From assembly GCF_001646865.1 (NCBI RefSeq), contig NZ_LRRB01000042.1, positions 1 through 64,000 of the forward strand: a DNA stretch of 64,000 nt, read 5' to 3'. Both the position numbers and the translations under genes were made by a program. Under the pieces are notes generated by a model that was not told the DNA's origin, ran no database searches, and saw only the letters and a program-made list of their open reading frames with translations. This document shows, one piece after another, positions 41,810 to 50,389 of this stretch (within the stretch, counting starts at the first letter, position 1; each line of letters opens with the position of its first letter). Source of the stretch: Aldersonia kunmingensis (GTDB lineage Bacteria; Actinomycetota; Actinomycetes; Mycobacteriales; Mycobacteriaceae).

Positions 41810-43503
41810 CGGAAACCGAGTCGGCGGGGCCGGAGCGGTTCCGGCTCCTCGCCAACTACATCGCCGGTAGGTCGATCAATATTGCCGAGGCGCCCGCCGG
41901 CTCGTTGGCCTACATCAACACAGACGCGATCCTCGTGTCTCGGGGTAGCTCGGTCGATGAGCAGCGTCGCGAGGTGCTGGTGCAGAGCGCTCTCCTGGGA
42001 GCGGGCAGCCTCGACGCCCGGCTGATGAAGGTTTTGCGGGCGCGTCCGGCGGTGGCGCGCCGTTATCTGTCGCTCGAGGGGCGACGAGTGTTGTCCGATC
42101 TGGCAGAACGTATGCCGATCGCCGCCACAGCGCTCCCTGAAGACGGGAAGTCCAGTACCGCGACCGCGGACGAATCCCTCGAAATCGCCAAAGGGAACGC
42201 GGAAGTCGCCGAGCCGCCGGCGTGGTTCGGAATTCTCAAGCCGTCGCAATTGGTGTCCCTCTCAGGGCCCGGTACCAAAGCGACAGACAAGGATATGCGC
42301 CTCGAGTTCGACCTCTCCGATCTTCCCGAGACCGAGGATGAGGACGAAGATGACCAGTCGAAGTTCAGTGAAAGCAAGATACTCAAGCTCTTCGACAACC
42401 CATTGTTCAGCAACAAAACGATGGCGGACTTCCTCCGCAAGCTGATGGGCACCTCGCGAACCCCGGGTGAGGAAGCAGCCGGCGGCGAGCTACAGATTCG
42501 CTCGGTACGTCGGAGCGCGAAGGCCGGTCCCGACGCTCGACCGCTCGCGACGCCAATCCATTTCACCGATGACGGAAAGCCCGCCGCCGCGCTCGGCATC
42601 CACGGTGCGCTCCACCCGGAATGGGACACGTTCAACAACTGCTACAAGGAAGACTGGTGCCGGGTTCTCGACTTCCCGCTGGCGGTCCCTGCCGATGTCG
42701 CCGACGCAGGCGTGATTCACGATGAGGTCCTTCGACGCCGCCTGTCTCGGGTTGGTCTGGGCCCCAAGGTGTTGCGCAGCCGCGCCGATGGAGACGACCT
42801 CGACATCGAGGCGCTCATCGATCTGTTCGTCGATCTGCGCTCCGGCTTCTCGCCACCCGAACACATCTATACCGAGCGTCGCAAACTTGCGCGCAACCTC
42901 GGCGTGCTGATCCTGCTCGATGCGTCGGGGTCGGTTACCGAAGCCGATGGGGACGGCCTGGCTGTACACGAGCACCAACGACGGGCGGCCGCGACCATCG
43001 CGGCCACACTCGAGGAACTGGGTGATCGGGTTGCCGTCTACGCGTTCCGGTCCGAGGGCCGGCGCGCGGTTCATTTGCCGGCGATCAAGACGTTCGGGCA
43101 GCGGTTCGGTGCCCTCGGCCGCGCTCGGCTGAACCAGCTCCAACCCTCGGGCTACACGCGGCTCGGTGCCGCCATCCGTGGCGCGGCCGAAATTCTCAAG
43201 ACCGAGGCTGGCACGCCGAACCGGCTGCTGCTCGTCCTCTCGGATGGCTACCCCTATGACCAGGGATACGAAGGCAAGTACGCCGAGGCCGACACCCATA
43301 GGGCTTTCGAAGAGGTACGCGCGGATGGTGTTGCGGTGCTGTGCCTTTCGATTGGCGCCACGGCAGACACCGATGCGCTCGCGCGTGTCTTCGGTTCTGC
43401 CAGCCATGCTAGTGCTGAAAAACTGTCCGACTTGAGTCCCCGGATGGACGAGCTGTTCCTCTCGTCCCTCAAGGAACTCGCTGTGTCCAAATCTCGGGGG
43501 TAA
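41806..43503 (+). CDS. NorD/CbbO-like VWA-domain protein
   Basis: A 565-residue protein. The N-terminal half is helical with a very acidic patch (ETEDEDEDDQSKF). The C-terminal half is a von Willebrand A domain with the MIDAS motif DASGS at 372-376, the threonine in GYTRLG and the aspartate in LSDGYPYD. CbbO/NorD proteins recruit the matching AAA+ ATPase to a metalloenzyme, for example Rubisco or nitric oxide reductase. Neither target is here, so the client is likely an oxygenase or the AveC-like protein of this cluster. Confidence 0.85.
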   Translation: MTETESAGPERFRLLANYIAGRSINIAEAPAGSLAYINTDAILVSRGSSVDEQRREVLVQSALLGAGSLDARLMKVLRARPAVARRYLSLEGRRVLSDLAERMPIAATALPEDGKSSTATADESLEIAKGNAEVAEPPAWFGILKPSQLVSLSGPGTKATDKDMRLEFDLSDLPETEDEDEDDQSKFSESKILKLFDNPLFSNKTMADFLRKLMGTSRTPGEEAAGGELQIRSVRRSAKAGPDARPLATPIHFTDDGKPAAALGIHGALHPEWDTFNNCYKEDWCRVLDFPLAVPADVADAGVIHDEVLRRRLSRVGLGPKVLRSRADGDDLDIEALIDLFVDLRSGFSPPEHIYTERRKLARNLGVLILLDASGSVTEADGDGLAVHEHQRRAAATIAATLEELGDRVAVYAFRSEGRRAVHLPAIKTFGQRFGALGRARLNQLQPSGYTRLGAAIRGAAEILKTEAGTPNRLLLVLSDGYPYDQGYEGKYAEADTHRAFEEVRADGVAVLCLSIGATADTDALARVFGSASHASAEKLSDLSPRMDELFLSSLKELAVSKSRG

Positions 43504-43506
43504 GTG

Positions 43507-44484
43507 ATGAGAGTGTTGTTGACAGGGGCGATGGGCAACATCGGCCTTTCGACCCTGAAGGGGTTGCTTGCCGAAGGCCACGAGGTCGTCGCCTTCGACC
43601 TCGACTCCAAGCGGGCGCGCAAGTCCGCGCGGAGTTTCGACGAACGGGTGCGGTTCGTGTGGGGTGACATCACCGACCGCGACGGGCTGCGGCTTGCGCT
43701 CGACGGCGTCGACGCGGTGGTCCATCTCGCGGCCATCATTCCGCCGCTCGCGGATAACGCGCCGGATCTTGCGCGGCGGGTGAATCTCGAAGCGACCGTG
43801 AATTTGATCGCGGAAATGGAGGCGTCGCCGACGGCCAAGCGATTGGTCTTCGCGTCGTCGATGGGCATCTTCGGCGACATCCAGGACCGTGAACCACCGC
43901 TTCGTGTCGATACTCCGGTTTCGCCGACCGACGAGTACGGGCGTCAAAAGATCAAGTGCGAGGAAGCGATTCGGGAATCGGGTCTGCAGTGGAGCATTCT
44001 GCGGCTGGCGGCGGTGACGCCGATTCAGCTGAAGCCGCAGGACCCCACCATCCTGTTCGAATTCAGTCCGGATGCGCGCATGGAGTTCCTTCATCCGGAT
44101 GACGCCGGTACGGCGTTCGCCCGTGCGGTTGCGTGCGAGGAGGCGGTCGGGAAGATCCTGTTCCTCGGTGGTGGCGCCAATTGCCAAACGACCTACGTGG
44201 AGTTCGCCACCGCGCTGCTGAAGACGATCGGACTTGGCCCGGTGCCGATCGAAGCTTTTGCGCGAACAACTCCGCCGCGCTTCTACGGCGACTGGCTCGA
44301 CACCGAGGAGAGTCAGCGTCTGCTGCAGTTCCAGACGCGGGATATCACCAATCAGATTGCCGATATGAAGAAGGCCTTCGGCCTGATCTCACCAATCGTC
44401 CGTCTCGTCCGCCCGCTCGCGACGTGGTACGTCGTTCGCAAGTCTCCCTTCCTGGAGGGGAACAAGCGCGCTTCGGTCGGCTAA
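43507..44484 (+). CDS. NAD(P)-dependent epimerase/dehydrogenase (extended SDR)
   Basis: A 325-residue extended SDR protein. The nucleotide-binding site is VLLTGAMGNIGLSTLKGL (residues 3-20), AAIIPP lies near residue 75, the active-site Tyr/Lys pair is in DEYGRQKIK, and the substrate domain follows. ATG 43507 is used; GTG 43504 directly before it is an alternative. It follows the VWA gene with almost no gap. Members act as 3beta-HSD-like dehydrogenases, epimerases or reductases, so an alcohol oxidation step on a ring substrate is plausible. Confidence 0.85.
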   Translation: MRVLLTGAMGNIGLSTLKGLLAEGHEVVAFDLDSKRARKSARSFDERVRFVWGDITDRDGLRLALDGVDAVVHLAAIIPPLADNAPDLARRVNLEATVNLIAEMEASPTAKRLVFASSMGIFGDIQDREPPLRVDTPVSPTDEYGRQKIKCEEAIRESGLQWSILRLAAVTPIQLKPQDPTILFEFSPDARMEFLHPDDAGTAFARAVACEEAVGKILFLGGGANCQTTYVEFATALLKTIGLGPVPIEAFARTTPPRFYGDWLDTEESQRLLQFQTRDITNQIADMKKAFGLISPIVRLVRPLATWYVVRKSPFLEGNKRASVG

Positions 44485-44525
44485 CAGGGGAACACGCTCG
44501 GCCGACATTCACGTCCGCCGAGGTA

Positions 44526-44558
44526 GTGCGCTCAGTCACATCCGTGCGCTCTGTCACA
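44526..44558. repeat. Two direct repeats in the promoter region of the flavoprotein gene
   Basis: GTGCGCTCAGTCACA (44526-44540) and GTGCGCTCTGTCACA (44544-44558) differ at one base and repeat with an 18-bp period. They lie about 70-100 bp before the flavoprotein start, where an activator or repressor could bind as a direct-repeat dimer. Confidence 0.65.
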
Positions 44559-44626
44559 ACGGGCGCTGGTACCTTCTCCTTCGCCGCCGGCGAGACGTGG
44601 CATGCGAAAGGTAGAGGGAAACCTCG

Positions 44627-46294
44627 ATGTGCAGGGAGAGGTTTTCCGACGTCGTGAAGCCTATTGACGAGTCGACTCCGGTCGTGACCACCGACGTTGT
44701 TGTTGTCGGGTTTGGTGCCGCAGGCGCCTGTGCGGCAATCACGTCCCGCGAACAGGGTGCCGATGTGATCGCCATGGACCGTGCCAACGGTGGCGGCGCG
44801 ACCGCGCTGTCCGGCGGAATCATCTATGCGGGCGCCGGGACTTCCGTGCAGAAGGCGGCCGGCGTCGAGGACACCGTCGAGCAGATGATGGCCTACCTGC
44901 GCCTCGAGGTCGGCGACGCCGTCAGCGAAGAGACGCTGGAGAAGTTCGTCCGCACGAGTCCCGAGATGATTCAGTGGCTGAGCGACCACGGCGTGCCGTT
45001 CGATTCCTCGCTGTGCCCCTACAAGACTTCGTTCCCAAATAACAACTACTACCTGTACTTCTCGGGAAGCGAGAACTCCGGCGCGTACCGCCGCCACACC
45101 CCGCCGGTTCAGCGCGGCCATCGTGTGAAGGGCAAGGGCACCTCCGGCAAGCAGCTCTACAAGCCGCTGGCCAAGTCCGCGCAGGACAAGGGCGTTCAGC
45201 TCATGCCGCACACCATGGCAACGGAACTGATTCAGGATGAATCCGGCCGGGTCATCGGTGTGGTTGCAAAGACTATGCAGTACGCGCCTTCCCGCATCCG
45301 CAAGCTTTACGCGGCGGCGTGCGCGGTCTCGGCCAAGCCGGGCATCTACTACCCGCCGCTTCGGGCCCGGATGGAGCGATCGCGCGCGGCACTCGAAGCG
45401 CGTTACGCGCGCCCGATCCGGGTCATGGCCCGCCGCGGCGTCGTGATCGGTGCGGGTGGTTTCATCGCGAATGCCAAGTGGATCAACGAGTTTGCGCCGC
45501 GGTACGCGAACGGACTTCCACTCGGCACCAGTGGCGACGACGGCAGCGGCATCGCGCTGGCCGGGCGCGCCGGGGCGATTTCGGAGCGTATGGAGAATGT
45601 CTCCGCGTGGCGTTTCATCACGCCGCCGAGCGCCTTCGTCGGCAGCATCGTTGTCGACGCCAAGGGCCAGCGGATCCTCGATGAAAGCCGGTACGGCGCT
45701 GCCCTGGGCCAGGCCATCGTGCGGAATCACGATGCCAAGGCCTGGATCCTCGCCGACGCCGATCTGATGTCCGAGGCTCGCCGCAATCTCATCAACCAGA
45801 CGTTGTGGTTCCAGCGCGCCCAGGTCTCCGCACTCATGGCGCTCGACTCGGTGAAGGGCAAGTCGCTGCGCGATGTCGCCGCGAAGGCTGGCATCGACGC
45901 GGATGGGCTCATCGCGACTGTCGAGGCCCACAACAATGCCATCGACACCGGCACGGAAGACCCGGTCGGAAAGCCGGCCGAGTTGGCCCGCCGCGCCGCT
46001 CGCGGTCCGTTCACCCTGCTGAATATCTCCGTCCGGCCCAGCCTTATCAACCCGACCCCGATGCTTACCCTCGGCGGCGTTCGCGTCGACGAGAACAGCA
46101 GCGCCGTGCTCAACGAATCGGGCGATCCGATTCGGGGCCTGTACGCGGTGGGCCGCACGGCCATCGGTGTCTGCTCCGATTCATACGTCAGCGGCCTCTC
46201 GATCGCCGACTGCGTCTTCTCGGGTCGGCGGGCGGGACGGCATGCCGCTGAGCAGGCTGCGGATGTCTCCGTGGGCCTGCCCGAGTCCGCCTGA
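44627..46294 (+). CDS. FAD-dependent oxidoreductase, 3-ketosteroid Delta1-dehydrogenase / fumarate reductase family
   Basis: A 555-residue flavoprotein. The N-terminal dinucleotide-binding motif is VVVVGFGAAGACAAI (GFGAAG at residues 28-33), the middle has GAGGFIANAKWINEFAP, and the C-terminal FAD-contacting GLYAVGRTAIGVCSDSYVSG ends the chain. This is the succinate dehydrogenase/KstD superfamily. The usual KstD active-site tyrosines cannot be confirmed by eye, so substrate is open. It has its own 142-bp leader with direct repeats and may start a new transcript inside the cluster. Confidence 0.85.
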   Translation: MCRERFSDVVKPIDESTPVVTTDVVVVGFGAAGACAAITSREQGADVIAMDRANGGGATALSGGIIYAGAGTSVQKAAGVEDTVEQMMAYLRLEVGDAVSEETLEKFVRTSPEMIQWLSDHGVPFDSSLCPYKTSFPNNNYYLYFSGSENSGAYRRHTPPVQRGHRVKGKGTSGKQLYKPLAKSAQDKGVQLMPHTMATELIQDESGRVIGVVAKTMQYAPSRIRKLYAAACAVSAKPGIYYPPLRARMERSRAALEARYARPIRVMARRGVVIGAGGFIANAKWINEFAPRYANGLPLGTSGDDGSGIALAGRAGAISERMENVSAWRFITPPSAFVGSIVVDAKGQRILDESRYGAALGQAIVRNHDAKAWILADADLMSEARRNLINQTLWFQRAQVSALMALDSVKGKSLRDVAAKAGIDADGLIATVEAHNNAIDTGTEDPVGKPAELARRAARGPFTLLNISVRPSLINPTPMLTLGGVRVDENSSAVLNESGDPIRGLYAVGRTAIGVCSDSYVSGLSIADCVFSGRRAGRHAAEQAADVSVGLPESA

Positions 46295-46333
46295 CCTGCT
46301 GCCTTCGTTGTTGCCGGTCGTACAGTAATTCGT

Positions 46334-46774
46334 GTGACCGGATCGGTCTGGTGGGACCTGCTGATCGGTGTGATCGCGGCGCTGGTGGTGATCTGGGCTG
46401 CCCTCGTCATCGCGCTGGTAGTCCTGGGCCCGCGCGGTGGAGCGCTCACCGCGGCGTTGCGCATCCTGCCCGACGTGCTGCGCCTCATCAGGCGCCTGGC
46501 AGCCGATGACGCGCAGCCCGCCGGCATTCGGATTCGCCTGGCATTGCTGTTGGCCTACTTGGCAATTCCGTTCGATCTGATCCCCGATTTCATCCCGGTG
46601 ATCGGCTACGCGGACGACGTCATCATCGTCACCCTCGTGCTGCGCGGTGTCGTGCGCCGGGCCGGGATCGACGTCGTTCGGTCGAAGTGGCCCGGCACCG
46701 ATGACGGCTTCGCGGCGTTGTGCAGCCTCACGGGTCTGGACGGATCGCGTCGGTCCACCAGCACTACGGACTGA
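46334..46774 (+). CDS. DUF1232 (YkvA-like) membrane protein
   Basis: A 146-residue protein from GTG 46334. An N-terminal membrane helix (about 5-36) precedes the DUF1232 signature LLAYLAIPFDLIPDFIPVIG YADD (split here for length) around residues 75-100. The family is widespread and of unknown function. It lies 39 bp after the flavoprotein gene in the same direction and just before the regulated Rieske promoter. A link to the pathway is not required. Confidence 0.82.
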   Translation: MTGSVWWDLLIGVIAALVVIWAALVIALVVLGPRGGALTAALRILPDVLRLIRRLAADDAQPAGIRIRLALLLAYLAIPFDLIPDFIPVIGYADDVIIVTLVLRGVVRRAGIDVVRSKWPGTDDGFAALCSLTGLDGSRRSTSTTD

Positions 46775-46821
46775 TTTCCTGCGCCCTCGCGCAACGCCCG
46801 AGAGTGCGGCATATCTCGTTT

Positions 46822-46859
46822 AGATACGGTCTTGTATCTCAAATACAGGTCCGTATAGT
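46822..46859 (+). promoter_or_regulatory. Promoter of the Rieske operon with two TetR-type operators
   Basis: AGATAC-N6-GTATCT (46822-46839) and ATAC-N6-GTAT (46843-46856) are palindromes centred 19 bp apart. They overlie a -35 TTGTAT (46832-46837) and a -10 TATAGT (46854-46859) with 16-bp spacing. The same arrangement is found at 51053-51088. Repression by the TetR at 50390 is the simplest reading. Confidence 0.8.
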
Positions 46860-47001
46860 TGTGGGCGAGGTCACTCGCGAGGCTCGATGGCGGCTCGTCG
46901 CCTGTCCGTCGCCTCCGGCCTCGGACCGTGACGACAGCCCATTCGGCCACGGACCGCCGGGCAGCTCCCTGCGGCTCTCGTGCCAGCCAAGGAGGACGGA
47001 C

Positions 47002-48363
47002 ATGCAGTCGACGAAGCCGGGCGAGTGGGTCGATACCGGAACGCGCCTCGAGGAAATCGACTTCACGCAGTGGCGGATGAACATTCCGACCGACCGCTAC
47101 ACGTCGCCCGAGATCGCCGAGAAGGAGCACGAGCGGATCTGGCTGAAGGTCTGGCGGGTGGTCGGGCGCGAGAACGAGCTGCCCGAGACGGGGGATTGGA
47201 AGGAATACAAGATCGGTGACCAGGCCTACGTGATTGTGCGCGGAAAGGACGGTGTCATCCGCGGTTTCGTCAACGCGTGCCGTCACCGCGGCAATCAGCT
47301 GTGCACGGGCGGCGGTGGCAACATGAAGCGCTTCCTGTGCCCGTACCACCTGTGGTCCTACGACCTCGACGGTCGGCTGCGCGGTGTGCTGCGCGAGAAG
47401 GAGAACGTCGTCACCCCGCCCGAAAAGGAGGGCCTGTCGCTGCTGCCAGTTCCGGTCGAGTGCTTCGCCGGATTCATCTTCCTCAACCCCGATCCCGCCG
47501 CGGAACCGCTCTCCGAGTACATCGGACAGGAGATCGCCGACCTGCTCGCGCCCTACCGTCTCGACGAGATGTACACGGTCATGGATGTGCGAGAGTCGTT
47601 GAACTGCAACTGGAAAGTAGTGATGGATGCCTTCGAAGAGGGCTATCACATCTCGGGTATCCATCCGGAGTTGCTGCGCGTGATCATGATCGATCCCAGC
47701 ACCAGTCGGTACAAGTTCTTCGATAAGCACAGCGTGTCGATGGCACCGTTCGATGTCGCGAATGCCTCGACGTACGGAGCGCAGGAGCAGGTCGACGGAA
47801 TTCTGGAGCTGCCCGGGACCTTCCCGTCCGTGCAGGCGCACCTCCCGCGGTTCAAGGAACTGGTCGACGAATACCGAACTACCGAGGGCGAATTGGAGTT
47901 CCCCGACGGGGTCACTGCGCGCACGCTGCTGCAGCGGGCCACTCGCGAGACGTTGACGGGAATGGGACTCGACGTCGGCGAACTCACCGATGCGCAGATG
48001 AGCGACAACCACGGCTGGGTGTTGTTCCCGAACTTCTTCATGACAATCCGCGCCGGCGAGGCGACGATCATCATGGCCGAGCCCCATCCCGACGGGGATC
48101 CGAACAAGTGCTTCTGGCACATCAAGAGCTTCATGTGGCTGCCGGAAGAGTTCCGCGAGGGTTTCAAAATCGAGCCGGTCCAGGTCGAGGAGCCGGGCAG
48201 CTACCAGTACTTCCTCGCGTTGCAGCAGGACTACGAGCAGATGCCGCGCCAGCAGGTCGGACTGCGTAACAACCGGCTCGAGTTCATGTCGCTGGTGAAA
48301 GAGGAGATCGTCATCGCGCACTACCACTCGGTGGTGGACCGCTACCTCGAAGGCGCGGTCTAA
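47002..48363 (+). CDS. Rieske non-haem iron oxygenase, alpha subunit
   Basis: A 453-residue ring-hydroxylating oxygenase. The Rieske 2Fe-2S ligands are Cys93, His95, Cys113 and His116 (CRHRG ... LCPYHLWSYD). The mononuclear iron site shows DAFEEGYHISGIHPEL with His216 and His221. The start is ATG 47002 behind AAGGAGG; the frame extends further upstream but without support. Such enzymes hydroxylate aromatic or steroid rings and need a reductase and often a ferredoxin. No reductase gene is visible in the window. First gene of the Rieske-NTF2-P450-ferredoxin operon. Confidence 0.92.
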   Translation: MQSTKPGEWVDTGTRLEEIDFTQWRMNIPTDRYTSPEIAEKEHERIWLKVWRVVGRENELPETGDWKEYKIGDQAYVIVRGKDGVIRGFVNACRHRGNQLCTGGGGNMKRFLCPYHLWSYDLDGRLRGVLREKENVVTPPEKEGLSLLPVPVECFAGFIFLNPDPAAEPLSEYIGQEIADLLAPYRLDEMYTVMDVRESLNCNWKVVMDAFEEGYHISGIHPELLRVIMIDPSTSRYKFFDKHSVSMAPFDVANASTYGAQEQVDGILELPGTFPSVQAHLPRFKELVDEYRTTEGELEFPDGVTARTLLQRATRETLTGMGLDVGELTDAQMSDNHGWVLFPNFFMTIRAGEATIIMAEPHPDGDPNKCFWHIKSFMWLPEEFREGFKIEPVQVEEPGSYQYFLALQQDYEQMPRQQVGLRNNRLEFMSLVKEEIVIAHYHSVVDRYLEGAV

Positions 48364-48407
48364 GTCTTCGAATCCTGCAGTTAATCAACAACTTCGAGTG
48401 GAGTGGA

Positions 48408-48872
48408 ATGAGCGAGATCGCAGATCTGATCGAGAACTACTCGGGTAACCCCCGAACGGTCCTCGAGTACAGCCAGGTGGTCGGGCGACTGGTGACGGCC
48501 GCCAAGGAACCGGGCTTCGGTGTTGACGGCTGGGCGCCGCTGTCCGAGCTCGTCGCGGTGGAGGACTTCGTGCGCGTCGGGAACTTCAAAGAGGTGATGA
48601 ACTGGCAGGAATACACCTCATTTCTCACAAACTGGGCGAGTTCTGCCGAATGGGACTGCTCGTTCAAGCGAATCAGCGAAACTGGCGGCGTCGTGTTCCT
48701 CGAGCTCGAGGAGCGCAGCAAGATGGGAGCGTTCGAGAGCGTGGTGAATTCGCTGAGCGTCTACGAGTTCGACGCCGCGGGGCTGATCAAGCGCATCGAT
48801 GTCTACCTGCAGATGGAATTGCCGAGCAGTGAACTCCTCCAGGGCTACGAAGGGGTGGACATTTCGCAATGA
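48408..48872 (+). CDS. NTF2-like protein next to P450 (copy 1)
   Basis: A 154-residue protein with the length and secondary-structure rhythm of the NTF2/SnoaL fold: helices to about residue 55 (NFKEVMNWQEYTSFLTNW), then beta strands including FKRISETGGVVFLELEERS and LIKRIDVYLQMELPS. Its stop overlaps the P450 start by four bases. A similar NTF2-like gene precedes the second P450 at 51800. It may be an isomerase, cyclase or small subunit; ring-hydroxylating oxygenase beta subunits share this fold, so it could also pair with the Rieske protein. Confidence 0.7.
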   Translation: MSEIADLIENYSGNPRTVLEYSQVVGRLVTAAKEPGFGVDGWAPLSELVAVEDFVRVGNFKEVMNWQEYTSFLTNWASSAEWDCSFKRISETGGVVFLELEERSKMGAFESVVNSLSVYEFDAAGLIKRIDVYLQMELPSSELLQGYEGVDISQ

Positions 48873-50179
48873 CCGATATCGCGAGCACCGGCAACGTGCC
48901 GGACGACATAGACTCCGTTGATTTCTTCATGAACCCCAAGATCCTGCATGACCCCTACGACTACCTGGCCGCATTGCGCAATGAGTGCCCGGTTCGCCGG
49001 GAGACGCACCATGACGTGGTCATGGTGACCGGGCATCAAGAAGCGCTCGCGATCTACAACGACACCGAGCGCTTCTCGTCGTGTACCTCGGTCACCGGCC
49101 CGTTTCCCGGCTTTCCGGTCCCGCTCGAGGGTGATGACGTCAGCGACATCATCGCGGCCCACGCCGACGAACTGCCGTTCAGCGATCAGCTGCCCACCTT
49201 CGACCCGCCCAAGCACACCGCGCACCGTTCGCTGCTGTCGCGGATGATCACGCCGAAGCGGCTCAAGGAAAACGAAGACTTCATGTGGCGGCTGGCCGAC
49301 AGCCAGTACGACACCGCATTGGCCAGTGGCGCATGCGATTACGTCGCCGATTTCGCGGCGCCGTTCGCGATGCTGGTGATCGCCGACCTGCTCGGAGTGC
49401 CGGAAGCCGACCATATCGAGTTCAGCAAGGCTCTCTTGACGTCGACCGGTCCGATCGGCAGCAGCGAGGGTGAATCCCTCAACCACACGCCGCTGGAGTT
49501 TCTGTATCAGAAGTTCTCCACCTACATCGAGGACCGGCGCGCAGAGCCGCGCGACGACGTGCTCACCGGTGTCGCTTCGGCGAAATTCCCCGACGGCAGT
49601 ACGCCCGAGGTGATCGACGCGGTTCGGGTCGCGGCCAATCTGTTCGCCGCCGGTCAAGAGACCACCGTGCGATTGCTCAGTGCGGCGGTGATGATCCTCG
49701 CCGAGGATCAGGAGTTGCAGACGCGCCTGCGCCAGGACCGTTCCCTCATTGCGAATTTCATTGAGGAGTCGCTGCGGTTCGAGAGTCCGGTACGTGGGGA
49801 TTTCCGGCTCTCCAAGACGCCGGTGAACGTTGGCGGGGTCGATCTTCCCGCCGGCACCACCTTGATGTTGGTGAACGCGGCCATCAATCGCGATCCGCGT
49901 CAGTTCGAGCATCCGGATGAGTTCGATATCGAACGCGGCAACGCGCGCACGCATGTCGCCTTCGGCAGGGGAGTGCACACTTGCCCCGGCGCGCCGCTCG
50001 CGCGGACGGAGGCCAGGGTCAGCCTCGAGCGCTTGTTCGACCGGACTTCCCGGTTCTGGATCGACGAGGAATTCCACGGCCCGGCCGATCAGCGCGAGTA
50101 CCGTTACCTGCCCACGTTCATCCTGCGCGGTCTGACCAAGCTGCATATTCAGTTCGATCCCGCGGGCGACCGATCGTGA
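48869..50179 (+). CDS. Cytochrome P450 (with dedicated ferredoxin)
   Basis: A 436-residue P450. The I-helix is LFAAGQETTVRLL, ExxR lies in IEESLRFESPV, and the haem-binding loop FGRGVHTCPGAPLAR places the Cys at 372. It overlaps the NTF2-like gene before it and the ferredoxin after it, so all three are co-translated. The haem-loop Pro after the Cys (CPGAPLAR) is shared with several steroid- and terpene-active actinobacterial P450s. The substrate is unknown. Confidence 0.92.
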   Translation: MTDIASTGNVPDDIDSVDFFMNPKILHDPYDYLAALRNECPVRRETHHDVVMVTGHQEALAIYNDTERFSSCTSVTGPFPGFPVPLEGDDVSDIIAAHADELPFSDQLPTFDPPKHTAHRSLLSRMITPKRLKENEDFMWRLADSQYDTALASGACDYVADFAAPFAMLVIADLLGVPEADHIEFSKALLTSTGPIGSSEGESLNHTPLEFLYQKFSTYIEDRRAEPRDDVLTGVASAKFPDGSTPEVIDAVRVAANLFAAGQETTVRLLSAAVMILAEDQELQTRLRQDRSLIANFIEESLRFESPVRGDFRLSKTPVNVGGVDLPAGTTLMLVNAAINRDPRQFEHPDEFDIERGNARTHVAFGRGVHTCPGAPLARTEARVSLERLFDRTSRFWIDEEFHGPADQREYRYLPTFILRGLTKLHIQFDPAGDRS

Positions 50180-50370
50180 AAGTCCGGGTTGACGAAGACA
50201 TCTGCGCCGGGCACGGCATCTGCGTTGCGACGTGCCCGGAGGTATTCCGGTTGACCGCCGATGGGTTTTCGGAGGTCATCGTGGATGTCGTTCCGCCCGA
50301 GCACGCCGCAGCTGCGAGGACTGCCGAGGAGCAGTGTCCCGAGAATGCGATCGAGGTGGAATTCGACTGA
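50176..50370 (+). CDS. 3Fe-4S ferredoxin, P450 electron donor
   Basis: A 64-residue ferredoxin from GTG 50176, overlapping the P450 stop (GTGA). Three cysteines occur in ICAGHGICVATCPEVF and QCPENAIEVEF: C-X5-C and a distal CP, with an extra Cys close to the second. The start KVRVDEDICAGHG is typical of P450-associated 3Fe-4S ferredoxins. It is the likely redox partner of the P450 next to it. Confidence 0.9.
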   Translation: MKVRVDEDICAGHGICVATCPEVFRLTADGFSEVIVDVVPPEHAAAARTAEEQCPENAIEVEFD

Positions 50371-50389
50371 GCCGCTGTGGGTTAGGGGC

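Noticed and set aside
42490-44187. A 565-residue open frame on the - strand
   Set aside because: Antisense to the VWA and SDR genes, both of which have clear motifs on the + strand.
46606-48327. A 573-residue open frame on the - strand
   Set aside because: Antisense to the Rieske oxygenase and across the regulated promoter; the + strand gene has all iron-ligand motifs.
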